NCBI GenBank assembly: GCA_026075535.2
Contig: AP026545.1
Location: 10,850,001-10,914,000 of the forward strand
Direction of reading: 5' to 3'
From: Tricholoma matsutake
Lineage: Eukaryota > Basidiomycota > Agaricomycetes > Agaricales > Tricholomataceae
DNA length: 64,000 bases
The position numbers and the translations under genes are program-made. Below are positions 41,828 through 53,147 of this stretch, one piece after another; the first letter of the stretch is position 1, and each line of letters opens with the position of its first letter. Under the pieces are notes generated by a model. The model ran no database searches. It had not been told where the DNA came from and saw nothing but the letters and a program-made list of their open reading frames with translations.

Positions 41828-44800
41828 CAAGTATTCAGTGACTGACTTGAAATGTGGTGCATTGAGAAGCGCGTACTCTGTGGAGCACCGATCAAGTATC
41901 TTCTGTGAGCCATAAGACATTTGTCAGGAGTTGCCCTTGGATTGTGAGATTGCTCCACCAAGGTGTCTGATGGTGGTGACTAGGTCCCTAATGAGAGGTG
42001 ACATGATCTTCCTCTCAACAAACCTGTAGGGTTTATTCCATCCAAAGGTGTTATCTGTGGCCTGTTCAATGAGAGTGGTCAGCAAATTGTATTGTTCAAT
42101 ATAGGACTCATTGCTCGTGACTTCAGTTTGAAAAGATACAGTGTTTGATGCCACTAAAGAGTCCACCGAGTTAGTGAAGAGAGCAAACTTGTACTTATCA
42201 TCCTTTGATGGATATTTAATCCTAGATGGTGGGAGGGGCCTGGACGGAACAAATGGGGTTGGGGAGGCAGCTGGGAGGTCACGGACCATGAATTTGACAA
42301 TGATCCTCGCTTTCACTGCCCTGTGGTCCAATCCAGGAATCTAGGTTGGGTCGGTTGTAATTTCTGAGTCCAGAAGACAGTGGCTAGAGACCACAACACG
42401 ATCGATGATGCTGCCTCCATCAGTTGAATGCCAACCGCGACACATCCAATCAATAAAGCGATTGCGATCTGTGCTGCGTTGCCATAGGTCAGTACCACAA
42501 GTGTTCCTAAGAAACTCGTTGAAAGTGTGTCACACCAGTGCATTATCCAAGGCACATTCAAAGGAGGCCACTGTAGCGTTAAGGTCACCAAAAAGAGACC
42601 ATGATGTTTTCAATTCTTGTACCACGTCCATCAGACATGGCCAGAATTTTAGAGATAAATCATCAGCACCCAGGTCACAAGGGGCATAGACAGAAAAAAC
42701 ATGGTGAATAAAGGAGGTAGAGGAAGAGGAAAGGGAGGGAACAACAACATCAACACACACGACACGACCCTTCAAAGATTCATGATTAAGTGGGACACAA
42801 GCCACTATTTGTAGGTCCTTTTGGACACCTAATATGATTCCCCATTTCGCCAAATGTGAGGGAGCAGTGCATGGTACCGCCTTCTCCTCAAAAACCTCAT
42901 AGTTGGAGATTGGAAGGTTGGAGGCGGCATTAGTCCATGTCTTAGTCTCAGAAAGTGCAAAGAAGTGAGGGGCTATCTTCATGAGAAGAGGACCTACGAA
43001 TGCCAGTTTAACTGGGCTCATCAGACCGTTGGTGTTCAGTGCACAAACAGAGAGTTCAGATTGCGCATAGGTGGGCATTGCCACTGTAGAATTGATGAGT
43101 AGCGACAACAAGAGAAAGAATAACAAATAATGAAGTAGCGATGAAGAGCCCAAAGTGTGATAGAGAACACAAGGAGTTTCAAAACTGGGGACAGCCAAGA
43201 TAGGGAAAACAGGGACGATGACCTGCAGGTCATCAATGCAAGAAGCAGAAGGCAGGGAAGGGAGAACAGCAGGTCCCTCACAGCAAGAAGAGGCGGACAC
43301 ATGAACATGATCAAGAATATCAAAGGATGAGAAAGCAGGGAAAATGGGTGTGATATAAATGGGGCAATGGGCAGTACCACGTAGCAATAATTTCCTCTGC
43401 TGTGCCAGCTGAGCATCACGATCAGAGATTAGCTTCAAGATGCTGGTCAACATTGGTGAAACCTCATCAGAATCATCACTGATAAGCCAAATGCCCATGT
43501 AAACAGCCAAAGAAAGGAGTGAATTAGTTGGATAGGAGCTCACCAGGTCATCATCTAGGTCCATGATGGCATCCTGAGCAACAGATTCTGGCAGATTGAT
43601 AACCGATGATGGCACCGCAGAGTGCAAGACACGAGAAGCGGAAGGGCCCTGGGAACCATCCGCTTTCCTCTTCTTGGCCGAGCTCATAGGTTCGCCCACA
43701 GATAAAAGCAGAGAAACAGATGTCATGTTCGAGAGGGGAAGCGAAGCAGGAGGAGAAAATGGTGGCCCTGGGGAGACAGGAGGAGGTGGAGGAGAGGCAG
43801 CAGGGGCAGTGAGAGAAGGAACAGGGGAAGGGGGAAGCGGAGGTTGGGAGGGAGCGGACATCAAAGGTGAGGGAGAGGGGAGGAGAGGACGCCCTACAAC
43901 CGTAGCTAGCTGGTCAGAGAACTTCGAGAGGAGCTCTCTCTTGTTAGCCAAGGACACCCCAAACTCCTCAATCACCTTAACGAAGTCCTCCTTCTCCTTT
44001 CCATGTGAGAACATGGCGGCAACACGAAGACTGCTGATCCTGGACTCCTCATTACAGATTTGAGAGTGTAGCACACCTAGCACACCTTCCTGGCCTTGGA
44101 TGAGAAGAGCATGTTGTGTCTGGCCCATACGAAGGTCAAGGTTGGAGATGGCCTCATACATCTTGCTTTGATTTGAGACTAGGTCTTCTTGCTGGTGCCT
44201 GATGACAGTGACCTCGCCATGTAACTCCTGAATCTGGCAGGATAGCGACGTGACATTCCCACTGATCTGGGATGCACCTTTCACAACCTGTTCACCCAGC
44301 GAGTTCTTGTTGAGCGGGTCATCATTGTAATCCCAGAGTAGGCAGGGAGTGGAGAGCTGGTCACAGAAGCATTCACGAAAAGAATCAACGCTGCATAGAA
44401 TTTTTGCTGTGTCTGCCCACGTAGCCATAGAGAAAATTATGAGGTCGGAGTTCAGCATTGTGGTGCATGTCTCAATCAGAGAGTGGGGAACCGTCTTCTT
44501 GATCCATTTTTTGAGGACACCTTCTAGAAGATCATAGTCTCGAGCACCCTTAATGACAAGCTCAAATGGGCAATGAATAGGGATCTCCTTCAGTGGCTCT
44601 ATACGAGCGTGCTCCTTGGAGACATTAGTGGGAACATCAATGAAATGTAAGGCCATGAAGCTGTCTGCCTCAGAGGGTAGAAGGAATGTGATCTGAGGAC
44701 CACTGAATGACATGAAGATGCTTGCAATTTTGTAACCCATTTTCTCGATATGGGCTCTAATGAGAGGGAGATGGTCAGGAGGGATCAATGAGCAATCAGT

Positions 44801-45337
44801 GACACCCAGATAAAGGTCAAGGAGACGGCATGACAAGCACTTATTGCTTTTGCCTTTCTTACTCGCGCTCCATCTAACCTTGACTTCTGGTTTAGCTTCC
44901 ACAATAGCATCCATAACAAGCTCCAAGAGGTCCACACGAGGCTCTGCTTCGCCACAAGAGGAGATCTCAATGTAACACGCCAAGGAAATGTTAGAGACAT
45001 GATCACTGAAAGGTTGGACATCAATGCCGAAATCAACGAAGTCCTCGTAGCGGTGTTCCGACCCGAGTTTAGCCAGCAGAGTCTTGATAGTGGAAGTAGG
45101 GGTCTCATTGGGAGCAGGGATGACACCACAAACAACGAGTTGATGACCTTTCAGTAGCAAAGTGAGAGATAATAAAGCACCATCATCTTCTGAGCAGTCG
45201 TCAGATTCTGGAGTAGTGGGCCTAGCAACACCACATTTTTTAGTGTGCGGGGTAAATGGAGGTTTGGATCTATTTGGGGTCAATGGAGGAGGGGTGATGG
45301 GAACAGGAATGGGGGAGGGAGAGGGAGCGCTAGCCAT
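41828..45337 (-). pseudogene. LINE: N-terminal region and AP-endonuclease domain
   Basis: The frame 45337-42530 (935 codons) is open. The N-terminus has Pro/Ser-rich tracts, a coiled-coil middle (about residues 370-470), a Pro-rich segment, a basic SSAKKRKADG cluster (possible nuclear signal) and a hydrophobic LLHYLLFFLLLSLLINSTVA stretch just before the endonuclease. The endonuclease has LSVCALNTNGL (usual Asn), FFALSETKTW (Glu), FSVYAPCDLGADD, WSLFGDLNATVA (GDxN) and, past a TGA at 42530 and a TAG near 42340, GLDHRAVKA (His). It would make the target nick. A following frame (42331-41924) extends toward RT. Confidence 0.8.
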
Positions 45338-45543
45338 GTTCCTGGGCCTTCAGGGTCCTGACAAAAGGGGAATTGCAGAGACGGTTTGATGGCTGTGTCT
45401 AGACAGAAAAATAAGGAGAGCGTGGTTTTGAACGGTTGAAAATTGAGCAGTGAGTTATGAGAGATCAGCAGATGAGTTTTTGAGTGTAATCAAGGCAGTA
45501 CGGTCGCTGTGAGTGACATTTAAGCAGAGAGGTGGGGTGGGGT

Positions 45544-45548
45544 GGTGG

Positions 45549-45581
<33 letters not shown>
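45544..45581. repeat. (GTT)n / (CAA)n microsatellite
   Basis: About twelve GTT units. On the minus strand this is a CAA-rich leader 200 bp before the LINE start codon. It is followed by TTTGGGCCCCGGGTATGT, a half of the hairpin-donor motif seen in hAT elements. Confidence 0.85.
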
Positions 45582-45590
45582 GGGCCCCGG

Positions 45591-46149
45591 GTATGTTCCT
45601 AGTACCATTTCCAATCACTAAGAGGGAGTGTAATTAACAATCAGTTCATTAGGTTAATTAACTGAGATGGTCTCTGTGCATGATTGTAGGCTTGTGGCAT
45701 CTGTATCATTTACACATTTGGATATTGGCCACCTACAACACTGGAGGCATTTTCCAGCTCATGGCGTGATGACATGAGTTCATCTCATATCTTCAGCAGA
45801 TCATCTAGCAATGATGTGCATATGTGGCCTCCAGTAGACACATGACACTGATCCAAGACAAGTTAGACAGCTGATGTAAGCCATTGCCCCAAAAATCATG
45901 ATTATATTAGTCACTCGTGGAAAATGCCAGAACTTGTTCACACATTGATTACATTGATTTCCTGTTGCCAGTGATAACCACAACACCAATTCTCCATGCC
46001 TCACAAAGCTGTCTGCACTTGTAGTGTCTGTTTTCACTTGACATATTTGGACTCCCATGGCCAAAATGTCCCTGGCCACCTTGTCAGTTCACAGATACAA
46101 AGAAAACATGAAATTTGAGATCAACATGATCCCCAGGATGATCCACTTC
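45591..46149. other. Spacer, probably the 5' region of the CACTA element
   Basis: No coding motif is visible. The minus-strand frame 46079-45801 has no recognisable feature. No CACTA-type terminal repeat could be identified. Confidence 0.3.
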
Positions 46150-48276
46150 CAGCGAGGTCCACCATTATTGATTCTGAGTCACACTCTCAGGCTGCTCAAT
46201 GTGTAGATCTTACACAAGGTATGCAAACACTGTTTTTACATTTACTAAATTACAATTTATGCTTTGGATTATAGCTGTTACACCTGTCATTGACCTATGC
46301 TGTCTCATTGTTGCTTGGTTCTCCCTTCAGTCTGGATTCAGTAGAGATACTGCCAATATTCTATTGCGCCTGTTCAACTTCATCATCCTCACTACTCTGA
46401 GGCTCATTAAACTTGCACTTGCTGCTGCTGATATCAAGACCTCAGAACTCACAGAACTCAAGATGCCACTGGATATATGGACTGCATATTCCTGATGTCA
46501 GCTAGATCCTACAATTGAGCGGGTCATTTGCTGCCCCAAGTGCTTCAAGCAATATCATAATGGTGGTCCATCACAATGTAACTGGTGTCACTCTCCAAAG
46601 TCCAGGCCTTGTAACACTAATCTATACACACAACATGAGACTTCAGGTGGCCTGCAGAGGATCCCTGAATGCCTCTATACCACTCAGTCATTTGAGTCAT
46701 AGCTCATATTTTTACTCTCTCGTTCTCAAATTGAGGACCATTTGTATCAGACTTTTGCAAAATCTCAAGGGGTGTTCAATCCTGGATGGATGCATGATAT
46801 ATATGACAGCCCTGCCTGGAGTTCATTGCGCCCTTTTCTTCAATCACCTTACCACCTTGTTTTTGCTTTATATATTGACTGGTTTAATCCTGTGACCAAT
46901 AAAATTGCAGGTATGTGTGTTAATTTTGGGGTGTAGATGAAAATTAACAAATCTTTAGGCAAAGTAGTATCATGTGGTGCCATTATCCTATACTGTTTGA
47001 TCTTGCCCATCTCCATCAGATTCCTTTGTGAAAACACATTTACTATTGGAATGACTCCCTCTCCACATGCCCCAACCATTTGGACAATACCACATGTTCT
47101 GGAGCCTATCAAGAAGATGATTTTACACTTAGACCTCCCAGGAAAGGTCTTACCTACAGATCGCAACCCACAGGGCACTGCAGTATCAGCATGACTTATT
47201 CCACTGCTTGCAGATTTGCAAGCCATTCGGAAAGTGTCTGGATTTGTTTCTCATGCTGCTGGGCTATTCTGTTCCTTCTGTAAATGTCACCACAATGACA
47301 TTGAGGATCTTGATTACCATCATTGGGAAATGTGGTGTGGAACTGAAGTTCACACTCAAGCTCAGGAGTGGTGCAATCTGGTGACCATCAATGCTAAATT
47401 TGCTATGACTAAAGAAACTGGTGTATGGTGGACACCACTCCATGATCTTCCTTACTGGGATCCTGTTCAATATGTCATTCTAGGATTCATGCACAATTTT
47501 CTTGAAGGAATCCTTCAGTATCATCTTTGAGTTCTGTGGGGCATTGGTCAAACTAAGGCTGCAATCAAATTGTTGGCAACCCTTCAACTTAATGATGATG
47601 ACGCAGATGCAGAGACTTCATCCAATTACTCTGAAGATGATAGTGCAAGTCAACACAGCAGCACTTCAGGTCTTGCAGAGTATTTGGACAATATGGATGT
47701 TGATGATGAAAACATTTCTACTTTTACCTCCAGTTCTACTCCTACTCCCAGTTCAAATGCTGTGCCTCTTCCTTCTGATGACTATGATGAAGATGAAGAA
47801 GTGCCTGTGTCTATTGCTGGTGCATTTCACTTTACATCTACAGAGCTGGCTATTATTTGAGCATGCATTTCAAGCTTCCTACTTGGGTTCAATGGCCTCC
47901 CAACAATCTTGGTGAAGCCAGTCATGGAAGCTTAAAAGCTCATGAGCTCCTCATTCTATTCTCCATCATATTTCCTCTTGTCATTCCAGCACTCTGGTGG
48001 AATGGCACTGAGGTACAACAGGAACTTTTACAGAACTTTTGTGAATTGGTCTGTGCAACAAATATAATTGCAGGCTATTCTGTCAGCAATGCTGAAGCAG
48101 ATGCCTATGTGGACCACTACATTAATTACTGCTCTTCTATGCAGCACCTTTTTGGTGCTGTATTTCACTCAATGCCCAACCACCACTATGCTATGCACAA
48201 TGGGGCACTAATTAAATTCTGGGGCCCACTAGCTCTGCTTAGTGAATTTCCTGGTGAAAGGATGAATGGAGATTAT
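46150..48276 (+). pseudogene. CACTA (EnSpm) Tnp2 transposase, first part
   Basis: Exon start near 46150, intron 46219-46274, then VTPVIDLCCLIVAWFSLQSG, FSRDTANILLRLFNF, a Cys-rich finger (VICCPKCFKQYHNGGPSQCN, WCHSPKSRPCN), LYTTQSFES, FAKSQGVFNPGWMHDIYDSP and YIDWFNPVTNKIAG. An intron (46911-46958) follows, then GAIILYCLILPISIRFL, GLFCSFCKCHHNDIEDLDYH, GVWWTPLHDLPYWDPVQYVI and LGFMHNFLEGILQYHL (the DDE core region of Tnp2). An acidic Asp/Glu-rich stretch and LPTWVQWPPNNLGEASHGSL complete it. It ends at SEFPGERMNGD, where gypsy element 2 is inserted. Frame breaks are present. Confidence 0.85.
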
Positions 48277-48676
48277 TGTTAGGAAACCACCCCATTACCT
48301 AATAAAATTTCATTTTATTTATTATGTCAAATTACGCTACATGACGCCAAAGGATGCTACACTTTGATAGCATGAGAATTTTATTTTGCATGCATCAAAA
48401 TGTATGCGCATGTACGAGTGCGTTGGTAACAACAATGTACAATATGTGTAACATAGTATATAAACCCTAAATATATGCCTAGGGGACCCTAGTTGTGTTC
48501 TCTTAGGTATTCCACCTACGTTTTCGGTGTGAAAGGCCTATCTCAACAAACTCACCTATTAATAACCCCTCCCATCAAAACCATCAATTCCCCCATCACA
48601 AGCGCAGATCCCACCCCCTTCTTGTAGAGAGAACCTGCACGGTCTTAGCTAGCAGATAGTGGGTGTCGCCCTAACA
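48277..48676 (+). repeat. 5' LTR of gypsy element 2
   Basis: TGTTAGGAAACC to CGCCCTAACA. It contains a TATATAAACCC promoter-like box at about 48459. The leader that follows (48677-49160) is CpG-rich compared with the rest of the element. Confidence 0.9.
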
Positions 48677-49163
48677 GAAGAACACAACTTCCCATATCAG
48701 TGTGCCTTCTCTTACTTGCGCATACATCATTGTTTCACTGCGCCACATCCGATTACTCACCCTTTCGGCACGAGCCGGAAGTAGTTGTATATACATAATC
48801 TACCTTTTCGTTTGTAAGCCGACGCCAGGCCTCGCCTTACATTGCGACTGCCAGTGATTGAGAGGCAGCGCTCGTCATTAGGACAGCTGCAACCAGACAA
48901 CCGATTGGATCTGGTTTAGTTACGATTTACATTACTCTATTCAGACGACTATTTTAGTTACAAGCCGAATTCAGTGATACCTCCGAGATCAGGCACTGTT
49001 GGAAGGGTTATTGATCCGAAGTGTCAACATAGGCGCCCGACGAACGACGAACCATTGACGAACCTCGACGAACCTTATCACGTGACCCATAAACTTTTGG
49101 AGAGGTCTCAAAGAAAAAATTTTGAATTTGTCGAAGAAGTGATTCATCACAGATTCTACAATT

Positions 49164-50260
49164 ATGTCCGAACCTTCAACTTCTAATCCAGGTCCTAATC
49201 CTGTTCCCATACCAGCACTAGAGGCGAAAATTGATGTGCTCACAGCACAAATGTCGCAATTAGTGTCAGTATTGGCAGCATCACAGCCCAGACAAGCGGA
49301 AGTACAGCCAGAGATGATAGGAGAAAGAGATGATGAGATGGAGGAGATGGTGGAGTGGATATCGCAGGTGGATGAGACGGTGGAGAAATCCAGAAATGGA
49401 AAAGTGTGCTTACCTAAGTACGCACCCCCGCAAATCTTTGACGGTACCATGGAGAATACAAAATCCTTCATCAGCTCTATAGTATTGTACATCCATGGGA
49501 GGAAGCCAGAGTTTCATACAGCCAAGTCTAGGATTATGTTTGCTCTCTCATATATTCAGGGGGGGAAAGCACAGTTCTGGAGAAACGAGGCTATTAATCA
49601 AATTGCTGCGGGAAGTAAACCTTTTGCAACCTTCAAGGAATTTCTGGAGAGATTGGAGGCACAGTTTGGAGACCCTAATCCAAAGGTGACAGCCAATGCT
49701 AAATTAAGACCATGCACCAAGGTTCTTTAATGGCGGATGAATTTATTTTGCAGTTCAAAGTAGAAGCTTCGCAAACGGACATGGGAGAAGCCGTGTTGGT
49801 AGAGTTTTTGAAAGCAGGATTAAATCCCTCTTTATTCAAGTCTATCTACCAACTACCTTCTATGCCAGAGAAGTTGGATGAGTGGTATAATTGGGCAATG
49901 CACCTTGACCAGCAATATCAGCAGGAACAGGCGGAGTCAAAGTTGATGTACGGAAGTAGTAAATTTGGAAAGTCATCTGGAGGAAAGTCCGAGAAAGGAA
50001 AGGCACCTCAGGTGCAAGCTCCAAGGGCACAGCCACCGGCCATGGCAGTGGCACCTATAGTTATGGAGTCAGCAGCACAAGCAGAGGCAATGGAGGTTGA
50101 TCAAGCAGGGAGATGAGCCCCACTTAAATGTTTTAACTGTGGGCAGTTAGGACACATTTCTAGGAATTGTAGGCAGAAAGGAAAAATTAGGGAAGCTACA
50201 ATTGAGGAAGTGAAGCCAGAGGAAGGCAAGCAGAACAATTTTGTGGAAGAGTCCCAGTGA
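49164..50260 (+). pseudogene. Gag with zinc knuckle, gypsy element 2
   Basis: ATG 49164. Residues about 14-45 (ALEAKIDVLTAQMSQLVSVL) form a coiled-coil-like start, followed by PPQIFDGTMENTKSFISSIV, YIQGGKAQFWRNEAI and FKEFLERLEAQFGDPN (gag capsid signature). A frameshift near 49715 continues in EFILQFKVEASQTDMGEAVL, a polar linker, then after a TGA at 50114 (Arg site) KCFNCGQLGHISRNC, a CX2CX4HX4C zinc knuckle. Another TGA at 50258 follows. Confidence 0.85.
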
Positions 50261-50368
50261 AGGTTTCCCCATTGGTGACCCAGAATCGTTACAATGTATT
50301 AGTATCTGAGGAAACCCAGAGTAAATCAGAAAAGGAAATCGAGGAGGAGTACAACTGTTACAAATCAC

Positions 50369-50900
50369 ATGACCAAGAAAATGACCAAGAAAATTGTCAC
50401 ATGTCATTTCCGAAAACTCCTAAATTCTTTATTCGCTCTTCCGAAAACTCCTAAATTCTTTATTCGCTCTGCACGAATAGAACCCGAAATCACCTTGACT
50501 GTGGGACTGAAGACAGTGGACACGCATGCAGCTATTGATGTAGAAGCGTTGCTTGATAGTGGTGCTACAGGATTATTTATTAATCGATCCTTAATGACCT
50601 GAAACGGTATTAACACACGCAAGCTGGTGCAACCTATAATGGTGTACAATATTGATGGAACAGTCAATCATGGAGGAACTATCAAGGAGGAGGTGACTAT
50701 GGTACTAAAAAGTATCAGGAGCATCAGGAGCGAGCCGTATTCGAAGTGTGCGATCTTGGGAAAACCAATCTAATAATAGGATGTCCGTGGTTATGGAAGC
50801 ATAATCCCAAAATTGATTGGAAAACTGGGAAAGTACAAATGACTCGTTGTCCTAAGGAATGTAATGTGTATGGGAGGAAGATGAAGAAGGAAAAAAGGAA
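50369..50900 (+). pseudogene. Retropepsin, gypsy element 2
   Basis: VEALLDSGATGLFINRSLMT carries the catalytic DSG (about 50557). After a TGA at 50600 (Arg expected) comes NGINTRKLVQPIMVYNIDGT, and after a frameshift DLGKTNLIIGCPWLWKHNPK with IDWKTGKVQ, the end of the protease and start of the linker. A 31-bp tandem duplication at 50410-50470 shifts the frame at the front. Confidence 0.8.
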
Positions 50901-52400
50901 AAAGAAAGAGAAAGAACGTCTGAGAAAGTATTCTGTTACGATGGAGGAAGTGGAGGATGAGGAAATGCCAAATGGGGAAGTTCCGATCATGATCAAGAAA
51001 GAAGAGCAGAAGCAAACCTTTAGAGCAATTCGTGGAGGACAGTCGTGGGACAAGAATATTGTGAAGGTGGAGAAGCCAGTGGAGGAGTGGGTGCCAAAAT
51101 TGTATCATGAATATCTGTCAGTGTTCCAGAAGAAGGAGTCTGAGCAAATGCCAGTGTGGAAGCCATGGGATCATGCAATCGAGATGAAGCCAGGGTTTGT
51201 GCCGAAGAAGTCGAAGGTATATCTGTTATCTCCAATGGAACAAGAAGAAGTGGATGCATTCCTGAAGGAGCAATTGCGCAAAGGATACATATGACCTTTG
51301 AAATCACCGCAGACGTCACGAGTACTTTACACTCCCCCACCTATTCCGGTTGGATTCTGGTTCGTCTGGCCAGAATTTCCAGAATTTCTGGAATCCAGTG
51401 GAATTTTTTTTGTATGTAGTCAATTCCAGTCGGAATAAAGATCCAATTTACAGCCGGAATCCCCGGAATCTGACCGGACTCATCACAACTGGAATAACAG
51501 GAATAACCGGACTAACCGGAATAACTGGAATGCACATGCTTTCCCAAATAAAAGTTCAACAGACATTGAGAATTGAACTCGAAGCCAGGGTTTGTGCCAA
51601 AGAAGTCAAAGGTATATCCATTATCTCCAATGGAACAAGAAGAAGTGGATGCATTCCTGAAGGAGCAATTGCACAAAGGATACATACAACCTTCAAAATC
51701 ACCGCAGACATCACCAATATTCTTCATGCCAAAAAAAGATCAAAGGAAGAGGATGTGTACAGATTATAGGTATCTGAATGAGTGGACAGTAAAGAACGCG
51801 TACCCCCTGCCATTAATTTCAGAAATAATTGACAAGGTGGGAAAAGCCAAGGTCTTTACAAAATTGGATTTACAATGGGGATACAACAATGTACGAACAA
51901 AGAAAGGAGATGAGTGGAAGGCAGCATTTGCCATGCGTTGAGGATCCTTCGAGCTGCTTGTCATGTTTTTTGGGATGAATAATAGTCCCCCGACCTTTCA
52001 AAATATGATGAATGACATTTTCAAGGACGTAATAGACAAAGGCGTGGTAATAATATTTATTGACAACATTCTGATATTCACGGAGGATGAAGAGAATCAT
52101 GAGGCAATAGTACAGGAGGTGTTATGGAGGTTGGTGGAGAATGATCTATTTTTGAAACCAGAGAAGTGTGTGTTTGGGGCAAGCGAGATTGAGTTCCTAG
52201 GATTATTGATCGGCCCTGATGGGATCAAAATGGATCTGATCAAGGTACAGGCGATCACAGATTGGCCTGCGCCCACCCATGTCAAGGAGGTTCAAGCCTT
52301 CTTGGGACTTGCAAATTATTATCGTCGCTTTGTGCACAATTTTTCTAAAATTGCTGCACCCTTACATAACCTTACATGAAAGGGAGTAGTATGGAGGTGG
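50901..52400 (+). pseudogene. Reverse transcriptase, gypsy element 2 (catalytic Asp lost)
   Basis: The linker has a Lys/Glu-rich stretch (50875-50935). RT begins with YHEYLSVFQKKESEQMP and [20 protein letters not shown], interrupted at 51320 and resumed at 51581. Then come [34 protein letters not shown], a TGA at 51939, FFGMNNSPPTFQNMMND and the active-site region IIFIDNILIFTEDEENH, where the second Asp of the YxDD box is Asn. FLGLLIGPDGIKM and VQAFLGLANYYRRFVHNFSK follow, up to a TGA at 52377. Confidence 0.85.
51186..51714 (+). repeat. 134-bp duplication of gypsy 2 RT flanking a 261-bp hAT-type end
   Basis: 51186-51319 and 51581-51714 are copies of the same RT segment (start GAAGCCAGGGTTTGTGCC, end CGCAGAC(G/A)TCAC) with several transitions. 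Between them lies GAGTACTTTACACTCCCCC (51320), the end type of the 33942 hAT, followed by AATTCC/GGAATT-rich sequence and a tRNA B-box-like GAGTTCAATTCTC (reverse) near 51565. Confidence 0.8.
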
Positions 52401-53147
52401 GGAGAGCAGCAGCAGACAGCATTTGAGGAGTTGAAGAGGAAGTTTGTGGAAGGACCAATATTAGCCCCAGTAGATTTCACACGCCCTTTGCAAGTGGAAT
52501 CTGATGCATCCGATTTTGCTACTGGAGCGGTATTATCAATGCTGTGCAAAGATGACAAATGGCATCCTTGTGCATACTTGTCAAAAGGGTTGAATGATGT
52601 GGAGAGGAATTATGATGTGCATGACAAAGAGATGTTGGGGATAATACAAGCATTGGAGGTGTGGAGGCATTATTTGGAGGGATGTACGCATCAAATTGAG
52701 ATCTGGATGGATCATCAAAATCTGCAATACTTCATGTCCGCTAAAAAGCTTAATCGCCAGCAAGCATGTTGGGCACTATTCCTATTGCATTTCAACTTTC
52801 ACTTGGTCCACAAAGTGGGAAGCTTAATGAGGAAAGCAGATGCATTATCCAGACATATTGATCATAAAAGGGGGGTGGAGGAGGACAATAAAAATGTTAC
52901 CTTACTCAAACCCAAATACTTTCGCATTTGCGCTATGCATCAAGGGCATCTATTAATAGATAGCTCGGAAACAGAAATGTTGTCTAAAATTAGACAATGT
53001 TCAGAAATGGATGATGAAGTAGTGGAAGCCATGAAAGCTCTGAAGGGAGAGAAGAAAGGTAATATCAAAGGAGATGAGTGGGCTGAGGAACAAGGGTTGG
53101 TGTTGTTTCGAGGAAAAGTGTATGTACCAAAGGATCAGGATTTGTGA
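52401..53147 (+). pseudogene. RNase H and integrase start, gypsy element 2
   Basis: AFEELKRKFVEGPILAP, LQVESDASDFATGAVLSML (Asp), YDVHDKEMLGIIQALEVWRH (Glu) and IEIWMDHQNLQYFMSAKKL (Asp) give RNase H. ALSRHIDHKRG and a Glu-rich spacer lead to the integrase region, ending in a TGA at 53145 where Arg is expected before EIVQLHHN. Confidence 0.85.

Larger units (their letters stand above)
38430..45590 (-). mobile_element. Tad-like LINE with internally inverted segment
   Basis: Order on the minus strand: (CAA)n leader (45581-45544), ORF with endonuclease (45337-41830), reverse transcriptase front part in the wrong orientation (plus strand 40865-41826), then RT end, RNase H and C-terminal region (40862-38430). 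The family is a single long ORF LINE common in Agaricomycetes. No poly-A/T tail or target duplication is seen at the 3' end near 38430-38540, so it is 3'-incomplete or the tail has decayed. Confidence 0.8.

Noticed and set aside
43596..44063. Plus-strand Gly-rich frame
   Set aside because: Shadow of the Pro-rich region of the LINE ORF on the other strand.
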